Shown here piece after piece: positions 1 to 6,647 of a DNA stretch of 8,899 bases. Each line of letters starts with the position of its first letter. Position 1 is the stretch's first letter. The stretch is from an uncultured Actinoplanes sp. (GTDB lineage Bacteria; Actinomycetota; Actinomycetes; Mycobacteriales; Micromonosporaceae), in assembly GCA_934667465.1 (NCBI GenBank), contig CAKUMG010000177.1:1-8899 (forward strand), given 5' to 3'. A program made the translations under genes and the position numbers. Under the pieces are notes generated by a model. That model did no database searches and was not told the DNA's origin. It saw only the letters and a program-made list of their open reading frames with translations.

Positions 1-1
1 G

Positions 2-547
2 CCCGAGGTCGTCCACGTCCGATGGCGGGTCGGCGGGCCGGACGACCTCACGCTCCTGGGCGTGCGGCTCGGGCTGCTCCCCGGTGACCGGGTGAGGGCC
101 GACGGCACGGTCGCCTACGAGTACAGCGATCCCGGCATCGTCGGGGCCTCGTCCCGGTTCACCGGCTACCTCCTCGACCGGATCACCGTCGCGGACGGCG
201 GGCAGCCGTGCCGCGGCGCGGCCGAGCCGGTGCTGGGGCTGGCGCTCAAGGGCGCCACCGCCGCGTACACCTGCCCCGGGCCGGTCACGTCGGCCACGGT
301 CGCCGTCCGGATGCTGACGGACCTCAACCCGGCGTACAAGACGCTCGCCACCGGGCCGACCGGGCAGCGTGCCGTCTACGAGGGCAGCCACGACACCCAC
401 GACTGGGCCCTCACCGGGACGGAGCAGCCGGGTACCGGGCGCAGCGCCCTGGTGCAGCTCGCGGCCGTGCTCGCCGGCCTGCTGCTGCTCGTGGCCGGTT
501 GCCTGCTGCTGGTGCGCCGCATGCGGGGACGGCGGGTGGCGGCATGA
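2..547 (+). CDS. Membrane-anchored extracytoplasmic protein, 3' part (NicO partner)
   Basis: The reading frame is open from the left edge (181 codons before TGA), so the true start lies outside the window; the GTG at 62 is only an internal possibility. The visible protein is a soluble, beta-rich-looking region with two cysteines (in QPCRG and YTCPG) that could form a disulfide outside the cell. Near the C-terminus there is one strong hydrophobic segment (about 22 residues, beginning LVQLAAVLAG) followed by an Arg-rich tail (RRMRGRR). This predicts type I topology: domain outside, short basic tail inside. Its stop overlaps the start of the nickel/cobalt permease (ATGA), so the two are very likely co-translated. 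I do not recognise a named domain. By analogy with periplasmic partners of NicO permeases it could feed metal to the permease, or it could be the split-off equivalent of the extracellular N-terminal region found in some actinobacterial NicO proteins. The function is inferred only from context. Confidence 0.75.
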   Translation, partial: PEVVHVRWRVGGPDDLTLLGVRLGLLPGDRVRADGTVAYEYSDPGIVGASSRFTGYLLDRITVADGGQPCRGAAEPVLGLALKGATAAYTCPGPVTSATVAVRMLTDLNPAYKTLATGPTGQRAVYEGSHDTHDWALTGTEQPGTGRSALVQLAAVLAGLLLLVAGCLLLVRRMRGRRVAA

Positions 548-1293
548 ACGAGATCAACGCCCTCTCCGAGCGCATGCAGGACCTGATCCACACGCCCGGG
601 GTCACGCCGCTGGCCTTCGCGCTCGCGTTCCTCGCCGGTGCCGGCCACGCGGTCGCGCCCGGGCACGGCAAGACGCTCGCGGCGGCGTATCTCGCGGGCT
701 CGCGCGGGCGGGTCCGGGACGCGGCCTGGCTGGGTGGCTCGGTCGCCGTCATGCACACGCTGTCGGTGCTGGTGATCGGCGTCGCGTGGACTTTCTTCTC
801 GCTCTCCGAGTTCGTGGGCATGGAGCAGCTGACCACGTGGCTGGAGATCGCGGCCGGGGTGCTCGTGGTCGGCACCGGTGTGTGGATGCTGCGGCGGCAC
901 CTGCGGGGGCATCACCATCACCACCACTCGCATGATCACCACCACCACCACCACGAGGAGCCGAGGCGGCCGGGGCTGATCCTGCTCGGGATCTCGGGCG
1001 GGCTCACCCCGTCGCCGGCCGCGTTCCTGGTGCTGGCCGGCGGGCTGTTCCTGGGCCGCGGGGCGTTCGCGCTGCTGCTGGTGCTCACGTTCGGGATCGG
1101 CATGGCCGTGGTGCTCTTCGGCGTCGGCCTGCTCGCCATCGCGGGCAGCAATCTGGTCACGCGGGGCGCTCGTGCGTACGGGACCCTGCAGTTCGCCTCG
1201 CGGGTGACCCCCGTCCTCGCCGCCGTCGGCGTCACGGTCCTCGGCATCGGCCTGGTGACCGTCGGCGCGGTGGATCTCGCCGCGGTCAGCTAG
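544..1293 (+). CDS. NicO-family nickel/cobalt transporter (RcnA-like)
   Basis: This 249-residue protein has about six membrane segments (approximately 20-38, 62-87, 97-118, 145-170, 173-200, 222-247). The family signature HAVAPGHGKT is at residues 35-44, a conserved His (H71) is in the second segment, and GGLTPSP at 152-158 matches the second NicO motif, in which Ser157 stands where many members have Cys (usual form PCP). Between segments 3 and 4 is a cytosolic or exofacial loop with 13 histidines (residues 123-137), as in RcnA-type Ni/Co efflux proteins, which probably binds metal. The ATG at 544 overlaps the upstream stop (ATGA). It lacks a good ribosome site of its own, so translational coupling is likely. 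The NicO family moves Ni2+ or Co2+ across the cytoplasmic membrane; uptake or efflux cannot be decided from sequence. No metal sensor gene or riboswitch is visible here. A larger overlapping frame beginning at 208 is a non-coding extension through the upstream gene. Confidence 0.92.
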   Translation: MNEINALSERMQDLIHTPGVTPLAFALAFLAGAGHAVAPGHGKTLAAAYLAGSRGRVRDAAWLGGSVAVMHTLSVLVIGVAWTFFSLSEFVGMEQLTTWLEIAAGVLVVGTGVWMLRRHLRGHHHHHHSHDHHHHHHEEPRRPGLILLGISGGLTPSPAAFLVLAGGLFLGRGAFALLLVLTFGIGMAVVLFGVGLLAIAGSNLVTRGARAYGTLQFASRVTPVLAAVGVTVLGIGLVTVGAVDLAAVS

Positions 1294-1302
1294 TCCACAT
1301 GG

Positions 1303-1337
1303 AGAAGGGGCGGCCCGCGCTGCGGGCTGCCCCTTCT
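1303..1337. terminator. Bidirectional intrinsic terminator hairpin
   Basis: A 16-bp stem (1303-1318 paired with 1322-1337, one G-T wobble at 1312/1328) with a 3-nt loop sits between two convergent genes, 9 nt after the permease stop and 11 nt beyond the ABC-ATPase stop on the other strand. On the + strand a pyrimidine-rich tail follows, with CTTCT repeated at 9-nt intervals (1333, 1342, 1351), which favours termination. On the - strand there is no T-run, so termination there would rest on the stem alone, as is common in actinobacteria. Confidence 0.85.
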
Positions 1338-1347
1338 GTCGCTTCTG

Positions 1348-2118
1348 TCACTTCTTGACGAAGGCTTCGTACTCCTTCATGATCGCGTCGGTCGGGCCGT
1401 CCGCCCGGATCTTGCCGGACTCCAGCCAGATCGCCCGCTCGCAGGTGTCGCGGATCGACTGCTCGCTGTGGCTGACCAGGAAGACCGTGCCCGCCTCGGC
1501 GCGCAGGTCGCGGACCCGCTGCTCGCTGCGCTTGCGGAATTTCGCGTCGCCGGTGGCCAGCGCCTCGTCGATCAGCAGCACGTCGTGCTTCTTGGCCGCC
1601 GCGATGGAGAACCGCAGCCGGGCCGCCATGCCCGAGGAGTAGGTGCGCATCGGCAGCGAGCTGAAGTCGCCGCGCTCGTTGATGCCGGAGAAGTCGATGA
1701 TCTCCTTGGTCTTCGCCTTCACCTCGGCGGGGGCCATGCCCATCGCGAGGCAGCCGAGCACCACGTTGCGCTCGCCCGGCAGGTCGTTCATCAGGGCGGC
1801 GTTGACGCCGAGCAGGGACGGCTGGCCGGCGGCGTAGACCGCGCCGCGCTCGACCGGGAGCAGCCCGGCGATCGCGCGCAGCAGCGTCGACTTGCCCGAG
1901 CCGTTGGTGCCGATCAGGCCGATGGCCTCGCCCTTGTAGGCGACGAAGCTGACGCCCTTGATCGCGTGCACCTCGCGCAGCGAGCCGGGCTTGGTGCCGG
2001 TGACGATGCGCTTGAAGCTGGCCAGAGGGCTGTTGGTGCCGGGGCCGCCGCCGGCCTGCTGCACCCGGTAGACGACGTGGGCGTCGTCGACGATGACGGT
2101 GGGTTCGCGATCAGCCAC
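1348..2118 (-). CDS. Polysaccharide-export ABC transporter ATPase (Wzt/TagH type)
   Basis: This 256-residue ATPase drives export of a lipid-linked surface polysaccharide (teichoic acid, galactan or O-antigen-like) together with the permease encoded just upstream. Visible motifs are Walker A GTNGSGKS at 70-77, ABC signature SSGMA at 161-165, Walker B LLIDE ending at E185, and the switch histidine H217 in VSH. The N-terminal region, with about 45 residues before the core domain, is typical of the Wzt/TagH/RfbE subgroup. The protein ends soon after the nucleotide-binding domain, so it lacks the C-terminal carbohydrate-binding domain of long Wzt proteins and resembles the short mycobacterial galactan-export ATPase in size. 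The GTG start at 2118 overlaps the permease stop by 8 nt (GTGGCTGA). A purine-rich site, GGAGAGAAGGG, lies 8 nt upstream within the permease gene. Substrate identity is not visible because no glycosyltransferases are in the window. Confidence 0.93.
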   Translation of the reverse strand: MADREPTVIVDDAHVVYRVQQAGGGPGTNSPLASFKRIVTGTKPGSLREVHAIKGVSFVAYKGEAIGLIGTNGSGKSTLLRAIAGLLPVERGAVYAAGQPSLLGVNAALMNDLPGERNVVLGCLAMGMAPAEVKAKTKEIIDFSGINERGDFSSLPMRTYSSGMAARLRFSIAAAKKHDVLLIDEALATGDAKFRKRSEQRVRDLRAEAGTVFLVSHSEQSIRDTCERAIWLESGKIRADGPTDAIMKEYEAFVKK

Positions 2119-3010
2119 GGCCGTAGCCCTTCTCTCCGCGCCAGAAGTAGACGTAACCGCCGATGCCGACGACGAGCGCCCAGCCGGCCGCCTGGAGCCA
2201 GAGGACCAGGGGCGACGAGGCGAGCGCGACGTCCTCCATCAGCGAGTGACGCATCAGCTCGATGAACACCAGCAGGGGGTTCGCCTCGACGGCGGTCAGC
2301 AGCCAGCGGTTGTCGATGGCCTCGGAGAACTTGCTGACCGGGTAGAGCACCGCCGAGCCGTACAGCCAGATCCGCATCGCGAACGGCACCAGCTGCTTGA
2401 AGTCGCCGACCTTGGAGCCGAGCCGGGCCGTGAACATCGCCAGGCCGGCGTTGAAGATCGTCTGCAGCAGGAAGATCGGGACCACCAGCAGCCACTGCCA
2501 GGTGATCGGCTCGCCGAAGGCCAGCACGATGACCATGAGCACGGCGATCGAGGCGAACATGTTGCGGACCTCGACCATGGTGATCGCGAGGGGCAGGCTG
2601 GCACGGGGGAAGTGCAGCGCCCGGATCAGGCCCATGTTGCCGCTGATCGCCTGGATGCCGGCCTGCACCACCGACTGGGTGAAGCCGAAGATGAAGACGC
2701 CGATGCAGAGGTACGCGACGAAGTTGTCCACGCCGTGCGACGTGTTCAGGATCTTGCCGAAGATCACGTAGTAGACCGCGGCGTTGAACAGCGGGGTCAG
2801 CACCTGCCACAGCAGGCCGAGCCGGGTCTTGCCGAGGGCCGAGGAGACCTTGGCGTTCGCGTAGTACGCGATGAAGTGCCGGTAGGACCACAGTTGCCGG
2901 GTGTAGGACCCGAGGCCGGGGAGCTTGCCGGCATAGGTCAGCCCGTTGCGGCGAGCGAGTTCGCTCAGGGGGATCCCGGTGTCGGAATCGGCGACCGCCG
3001 TCTGGGACAT
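2111..3010 (-). CDS. Polysaccharide-export ABC-2 permease (Wzm/TagG type)
   Basis: This 299-residue membrane protein of the ABC-2 transporter family has a cytosolic N-terminus with an amphipathic stretch (about residues 36-60, including ALGKTRLGLLW at 58-68). It then has six predicted membrane segments, the first around 66-85. The pattern of a conserved start to the first segment and a late segment before a short basic C-terminus (WRGEKGYGRG) is that of Wzm/TagG/RfbD. With the downstream ATPase it would form the exporter that flips an undecaprenyl-linked glycan across the membrane. I chose ATG at 3010 (MSQTAV) because GGAG lies 9 nt upstream (3020-3023 on the other strand). The longer alternative, GTG at 3076, adds 22 Arg/Pro-rich residues and has no ribosome site. 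The gene is divergent from a TetR regulator and shares a 172-nt control region with it. Confidence 0.92.
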   Translation of the reverse strand: MSQTAVADSDTGIPLSELARRNGLTYAGKLPGLGSYTRQLWSYRHFIAYYANAKVSSALGKTRLGLLWQVLTPLFNAAVYYVIFGKILNTSHGVDNFVAYLCIGVFIFGFTQSVVQAGIQAISGNMGLIRALHFPRASLPLAITMVEVRNMFASIAVLMVIVLAFGEPITWQWLLVVPIFLLQTIFNAGLAMFTARLGSKVGDFKQLVPFAMRIWLYGSAVLYPVSKFSEAIDNRWLLTAVEANPLLVFIELMRHSLMEDVALASSPLVLWLQAAGWALVVGIGGYVYFWRGEKGYGRG

Positions 3011-3019
3011 GGGGTGGCG

Positions 3020-3023
3020 CTCC
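3020..3023 (-). promoter_or_regulatory. Ribosome binding site deciding the permease start
   Basis: GGAG on the minus strand, 9 nt before the ATG at 3010. It supports this start over the in-frame GTG at 3076, which has no purine-rich site before it. Confidence 0.65.
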
Positions 3024-3092
3024 GATCTGGTCGGTCCGTCGGGGATGGAGGACCTCGGTGTCTTGCGCGGGAACACGCTACTAAGTGTGCCG

Positions 3093-3109
3093 CGCCGAAA
3101 CGCAAGCGT
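3093..3109 (+). repeat. 17-bp direct repeat, copy 1 (candidate operator)
   Basis: This copy matches 3141-3157 at 15 of 17 positions, with the shared core CGAAACGCAA. The two copies are exactly 48 bp apart. It contains the small palindrome ACGC-AA-GCGT (3100-3109). It is probably a regulator site in the divergent tetR/exporter control region. Confidence 0.55.
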
Positions 3110-3124
3110 ATCGACGTGCGGTCA

Positions 3125-3153
3125 AAAGTAGCCGACCGGACGTCGAAACGCAA
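3125..3153 (-). promoter_or_regulatory. Candidate promoter of the polysaccharide-export operon
   Basis: Read on the minus strand: -35 TTGCGT (3153-3148), a 17-nt spacer, and -10 TACTTT (3130-3125), which fits TANNNT. Transcription would start near 3118, giving a leader of about 108 nt before the ATG at 3010. The -35 is one arm of the palindrome at 3148-3162. A second, weaker pair using the other repeat (TTGCGT at 3105-3100, TAGCGT at 3080-3075) has a 19-nt spacer and may be a secondary promoter. Confidence 0.5.
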
Positions 3154-3157
3154 CCGT
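3141..3157 (+). repeat. 17-bp direct repeat, copy 2 (candidate operator)
   Basis: Second copy of the repeat at 3093-3109 (15 of 17 identical). It runs into the perfect 6-bp inverted repeat at 3148-3162. Confidence 0.55.
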
Positions 3158-3162
3158 TGCGT
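3148..3162. promoter_or_regulatory. Palindromic candidate TetR operator
   Basis: ACGCAA-CCG-TTGCGT is a perfect inverted repeat with 6-bp arms and a 3-nt centre. It lies in the -35 to -21 zone relative to the likely tetR start point at 3183. It also covers the -35 of the best promoter candidate for the divergent exporter operon. Size, symmetry and placement suit a TetR-family dimer, so autoregulation with possible control of the exporter is inferred. Confidence 0.6.
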
Positions 3163-3169
3163 CCTGGCG

Positions 3170-3175
3170 TATAGT
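3170..3175 (+). promoter_or_regulatory. -10 element of the tetR promoter
   Basis: TATAGT is one base from the TATAAT consensus. With a 7-nt gap, transcription would begin at or next to the GTG at 3183, giving a leaderless mRNA. No convincing -35 hexamer is seen at 16-18 nt; the operator palindrome occupies that place. Confidence 0.6.
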
Positions 3176-3182
3176 GGCTTCC

Positions 3183-3779
3183 GTGGCGACAGCGAAGCGT
3201 GCACCGGCCGGCGCGGCCGTACTCCGCGGGGACATCACCGCGGCCATCCGGAACGCCGTGATGCACGAACTGGCCGAGGTCGGTTACGGCCGGCTCTCCA
3301 TCGAGGCGGTGGCGCGCCGGGCGGGCGTCGGCAAGACCGCCGTTTACCGACGCTGGAAGAACAAGCTCGAGATGGTCCTCGAGATCGTCTCCGGCGTGGC
3401 TGAGCGTAGCGTGCCGATGCCCGACACCGGTAGCTTCGCGACCGATCTGCAATTGCTGATGTTCATCGTCAGCAAGGCGCTGCAACACCGCATCGCCTCC
3501 CAAATCATCCCGGACCTCATGGCCGAGGCGGCCCGGAACCCGAAAATCGCCGAGACGCTGCAGCGGGCCTTGCGCAAGCACCAGGTCACGCTGGGTGAGA
3601 AAATCGTCGGCCAGGCGGTCGAGCGCGGCGAGCTGCCGGCGGGCACCGACCCGGAGATCGCCGTGGATCTCATGATCGGCCCGCTCTACTGGCGGCTGGC
3701 GATCTCCCGCACCGCGATCGACGACGACTACCTCGAGAAGATGGCCGCCCACGTCACCGCGGCGCTCAAGGCCGGCTAA
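3183..3779 (+). CDS. TetR/AcrR-family transcriptional regulator
   Basis: This repressor of about 198 residues has an N-terminal TetR DNA-binding domain at residues 16-62. Its helix-turn-helix runs from LSIEAVARRAGV (38-49) to the recognition helix KTAVYRRW (51-58). The rest is an all-helical ligand/dimer domain, probably of the TetR_C_11 type, with no recognisable ligand residues. I prefer GTG at 3183: TATAGT sits 7 nt before it and there is no ribosome site, as expected for a leaderless gene. GTG at 3174 (three residues longer) overlaps that -10 element and is less likely. The upstream palindrome suggests autorepression, and the divergent exporter operon may be a target. Several A/T-ending codons (CAA, AAA, TTG, GTT) cluster in the middle of the gene, unusual beside its neighbours but not proof of transfer. 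The gene converges on the c-di-GMP gene with overlapping stop codons. Confidence 0.9.
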   Translation: MATAKRAPAGAAVLRGDITAAIRNAVMHELAEVGYGRLSIEAVARRAGVGKTAVYRRWKNKLEMVLEIVSGVAERSVPMPDTGSFATDLQLLMFIVSKALQHRIASQIIPDLMAEAARNPKIAETLQRALRKHQVTLGEKIVGQAVERGELPAGTDPEIAVDLMIGPLYWRLAISRTAIDDDYLEKMAAHVTAALKAG

Positions 3780-6451
3780 CCGGCCACGGCCGCGGGGACG
3801 GGGTCGGCCAGCGCGGCGGCGATCAGCTCGGCGGTCATCGGGCGGGCGAAGAGGAACCCCTGCGCCCGTACGTAGCCCAGGTCGCCCAGCCGCTCGGCCT
3901 GCTCCGCCGTCTCCACCCCCTCGGCGACGGCCTCCACGCCCATGGTCCGGGCCAGCTGCAGGACCGCGCCCGCGATCGCGTCCGGCCCGGGCACCGGCGC
4001 GAACGAGCGGTCCAGCTTGATCTGGTCCACCGGGCAGTTCGCCAGCAGGCTGAGCGTCGACGCGCCGGTCCCGAAGTCGTCGAGCGACAGCCGCACGCCC
4101 AGCGCGCGCAGCGCCCGCAGCGTCTCGTGGGTCGCGCCGCCGCCGACCGCCGTGGACTCGGTGATCTCGACGGTCAGCCGGCCCGGCTCCAGGCCGGTCT
4201 CGCGCAGGACCATGGCGACCTCGTCGGCGAAGCCCGCGTTCTGCAGCTGCCGCGCCGACACGTTCACCGCGATGCTCCCCGGCGCCTGGTCGCCCAGCTC
4301 CCGGGTCCAGAGCGCCGCCTGCCGGCACGCCTCGCGGAGCACCCAGTTGCCCAGCGGCACGATCATGCCGGTCAGCTCGGCGCCCGGGATGAAGTCGCCC
4401 GGGTTCAGCAGCCCGCGCTTGGGGTGCATCCAGCGCACGAGCGCCTCCACGCCGGTCAGCCGGCCGTCGGGCAGCGCGACCACGGGCTGGTAGTGCAGGA
4501 CGAACTCCTCACGCTCCAGGGCGGCGGTGAGCGCGGCCGTGATCCGGTGCCGCTCCGCGCCGCGGGCCTCGGAGCCCGGCCGGTAGCGCTGGAAGCCGCC
4601 CTCGCCGCGCTCCTTCGCCTCGTACATCGCGATGTCGGCCTGGCGCAGGAGGTTGCCGGGGTCGTCGCCGCCGCGGCCCTCCACCACGCCGAAGCTCGCG
4701 CGCACCGAGAGCAGGTGCCCGTCGATGTCCACGGGGACGGCCAGCACGTCGGCGATGCGCTCCAGCACGCGGTCCACGGCGCCGCCGTCGAGCCCCTCGA
4801 AGAGGATCGCGAACTCGTCGCCGCCCAGGCGGGCCACGGTGTCGCCCGGGCGCACGGTCGCGCGCATCCGGTCGGCGACCGCGATCAGCAGGCCGTCGCC
4901 GACGGCGTGGCCCAGGGTGTCGTTGACCGTCTTGAAGTCGTCGAGGTCGACCAGCACGATGCTGATCCCGCGGCCCGGGGCGGTCCGGCCGACGCAGGCA
5001 CCGACCCGCTCGCCGAAGAGCGCCCGGTTGGCGAGCCCGGTCAGCACGTCGTGGCTCGCCTCGTAGCTGAGCCGCTCGTGCGCCTCGACAGTCTCGGTCA
5101 CGTCGCGCGAGTTGCTGACGATGCCCCGCACGCTCGGTTCGTGCAGCAGGCTCGCGCTGGTGATCTCGAGCGTGCGCCAGCTGCCGTCCTGGTGCGCGAA
5201 CCGGGCCCGGTAGGTGACCGTGGCGCCGGGGCGCGCGGCGAGGTCGGCGATCGACCCGGCCAGGGCCGGCCGGTCCTCGGGGTGCACCCGGTCGCCGATG
5301 CTGGTGCCGATCAGCGGGCCCGGCGCGTAGCCCAGGATCTTCTCGATCGCCGGGCTGACGTACTCGAGGGTGCCGTCGACCTGGGCGATCGTCACCACGT
5401 CGCTGGAGTTCTGGACGAGCAGCCGGAACCGCTGCTCCTTGCGGCGCACGTCGAGCATGTTCGCGTCGAGGCGGTCCAGCAGCTGCTCGTTCTCGCGCAT
5501 CGAGGTCAGCTGCCGCAGCACCACCAGGCCGGTGAGCGCCACGGCGGCCACGGCCACCGGCAGCAGCCCCTCGCTGCGCTGCACGATCATGACGATGAGC
5601 AGCACGCTGGTCGCGGCGGCGGCCAGGTAGGGCAGCGTGCTGAGGCGGCGGGCGGTCGCCGCCTCGGAGGTGTCGCCCGCCACGGCCTGCCGCCGGGCGG
5701 CGAGCGCCACCAGGAACGAGCCGACGGGCAAGATCAGCAGGCTGGTGTCCAGGTGCGGCCGGCTCTCGAAGAACGGTGTGAGCACCGCGCCGACGACGCC
5801 GACCACGAAGGCCAGCCGCAGCGCCCGCAGGGACAGCCGGTCCAGCGTCGCCGCGGCGGTGCTCGTCATCTTGGCGATGGTGAGCGCGGCGAGCAGGCCC
5901 GTGGCCGACACGACGACGCCTGCCGCGGGCGCGACGGCGTGCTCCGGGTCGAACAGGGTGCGCGCGGAGAAGTGCCAGTAGAAAATCCCCGTGGCGGCGA
6001 CGAGGATGCCGATGTCGAGGCCGGCCGCGATCCGGCGGGTACGGGTGGGCAGCCCCCACGGCAGCGCCAGCAGCGGCCAGATGAGCAGCATCGTGCCCGC
6101 GGCCTGCAGGACACCCGCGGTCGTGCTGAGCCGGGTCGTCATGTGCAGGCCGGCGTCGAGCGACTCCGCAGTCTGGACCACCATCGCCAGCGCCATCGCC
6201 GCGAGCGCGACGCCGACCCGGCCCCAGAACTTGCGGACCGCCGGCGCGACACCGGGGTCGCGGCCCGTACGCAGGCAGACCAGCGCCGCCACCAGGCCCG
6301 CAGCCGGGGCGGGCAGCCAGCCGAGCAGCTCCGGGCTGATCGGCCCGGCGGCGAACGTCACCACGATCCAGAGGACGGCCAGGGCGGCCAGCGATCCGGA
6401 GATCACCAGCGGCCACCGGTCCGCCACGGTGGTACGGGGGTCGCGGTCCAT
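3776..6451 (-). CDS. Membrane-bound PAS-GGDEF-EAL c-di-GMP cyclase/phosphodiesterase
   Basis: An 891-residue protein that can in principle both make and break the second messenger c-di-GMP. Residues 15-312 contain about ten membrane segments and look like a membrane sensor domain. A charged linker (about 316-340) leads to a PAS domain (340-455), then GGDEF (462-625) and EAL (635-885). The cyclase motif GGDEF is intact at 543-547, with the inhibitory I-site RPGD at 534-537. The phosphodiesterase residues all appear present: EAL 669-671, N730, E762, DDFGTG 791-796, K812, E844/E847 in AEGVE and QGF 864-866. The domain order resembles membrane-bound GGDEF-EAL proteins of Streptomyces development (RmdB-like), with an added PAS. 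ATG at 6451 is chosen because GGAAGGA lies just upstream (6457-6463). A FliA/WhiG-like promoter candidate is at 6548-6573. Its stop overlaps that of tetR. Which activity dominates in vivo cannot be read from sequence. Confidence 0.95.
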   Translation of the reverse strand: MDRDPRTTVADRWPLVISGSLAALAVLWIVVTFAAGPISPELLGWLPAPAAGLVAALVCLRTGRDPGVAPAVRKFWGRVGVALAAMALAMVVQTAESLDAGLHMTTRLSTTAGVLQAAGTMLLIWPLLALPWGLPTRTRRIAAGLDIGILVAATGIFYWHFSARTLFDPEHAVAPAAGVVVSATGLLAALTIAKMTSTAAATLDRLSLRALRLAFVVGVVGAVLTPFFESRPHLDTSLLILPVGSFLVALAARRQAVAGDTSEAATARRLSTLPYLAAAATSVLLIVMIVQRSEGLLPVAVAAVALTGLVVLRQLTSMRENEQLLDRLDANMLDVRRKEQRFRLLVQNSSDVVTIAQVDGTLEYVSPAIEKILGYAPGPLIGTSIGDRVHPEDRPALAGSIADLAARPGATVTYRARFAHQDGSWRTLEITSASLLHEPSVRGIVSNSRDVTETVEAHERLSYEASHDVLTGLANRALFGERVGACVGRTAPGRGISIVLVDLDDFKTVNDTLGHAVGDGLLIAVADRMRATVRPGDTVARLGGDEFAILFEGLDGGAVDRVLERIADVLAVPVDIDGHLLSVRASFGVVEGRGGDDPGNLLRQADIAMYEAKERGEGGFQRYRPGSEARGAERHRITAALTAALEREEFVLHYQPVVALPDGRLTGVEALVRWMHPKRGLLNPGDFIPGAELTGMIVPLGNWVLREACRQAALWTRELGDQAPGSIAVNVSARQLQNAGFADEVAMVLRETGLEPGRLTVEITESTAVGGGATHETLRALRALGVRLSLDDFGTGASTLSLLANCPVDQIKLDRSFAPVPGPDAIAGAVLQLARTMGVEAVAEGVETAEQAERLGDLGYVRAQGFLFARPMTAELIAAALADPVPAAVAG

Positions 6452-6547
6452 GACGTTCCTTCCGTACGGGTGACGTCGAGGGTTGTCCGGGTTGCAGGTG
6501 AGCGGCTTGATCTCCGCCGTCCTGAAACAGTCCTCGCTGCCCGCACG

Positions 6548-6573
6548 TTCGGTGTGATCGCGAGCCGGCTGAG
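6548..6573 (-). promoter_or_regulatory. Candidate FliA/WhiG-type promoter of the c-di-GMP gene
   Basis: Read on the minus strand: CTCA (6573-6570), 16 nt, ACCGAA (6553-6548). This differs by one base from CTCA-N15-17-GCCGAA, the form I recall for motility sigma factors in Actinoplanes, and is related to the GCCGATAA -10 of FliA/WhiG. The start point would be near 6541, about 90 nt before the ATG. The 263-nt intergenic region contains almost no TA dinucleotides, so no ordinary TANNNT -10 is available for this gene. Confidence 0.5.
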
Positions 6574-6647
6574 CATTCCGGAAGCGGTCGCAACCTTCAA
6601 GAGGTCATCTGCGCTCGATTTGCAACGTGCATCGACGACAGGGACAT

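Noticed and set aside
208..543. N-terminal extension of the NicO permease frame to 208
   Set aside because: It overlaps the upstream gene entirely and is Arg/Ala-rich. The NicO protein properly begins at the ATG at 544 with the ATGA overlap.
910..954. CAT/CAC tract as a tandem DNA repeat
   Set aside because: It is simply the histidine codons of the metal-binding loop of the permease; the poly-Val frames opposite are its shadow.
3011..3076. GTG at 3076 as permease start
   Set aside because: There is no ribosome site, and the extra residues are Arg/Pro/Ser-rich; the ATG at 3010 has GGAG at good spacing.
2093..3403. 436-codon + strand frame across the exporter permease
   Set aside because: It is a shadow of the permease gene with Asp/His/Arg-rich translation; it would also cover the regulatory region and part of tetR.
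3081..4328. 415-codon - strand frame across tetR
   Set aside because: It overlaps two well-supported genes in a different frame, and its product is low complexity.
4509..6593. 694-codon open frame on the - strand
   Set aside because: It is a frame-shifted reading of the same strand as the PAS-GGDEF-EAL gene; Arg/Pro/Gly-rich without motifs.
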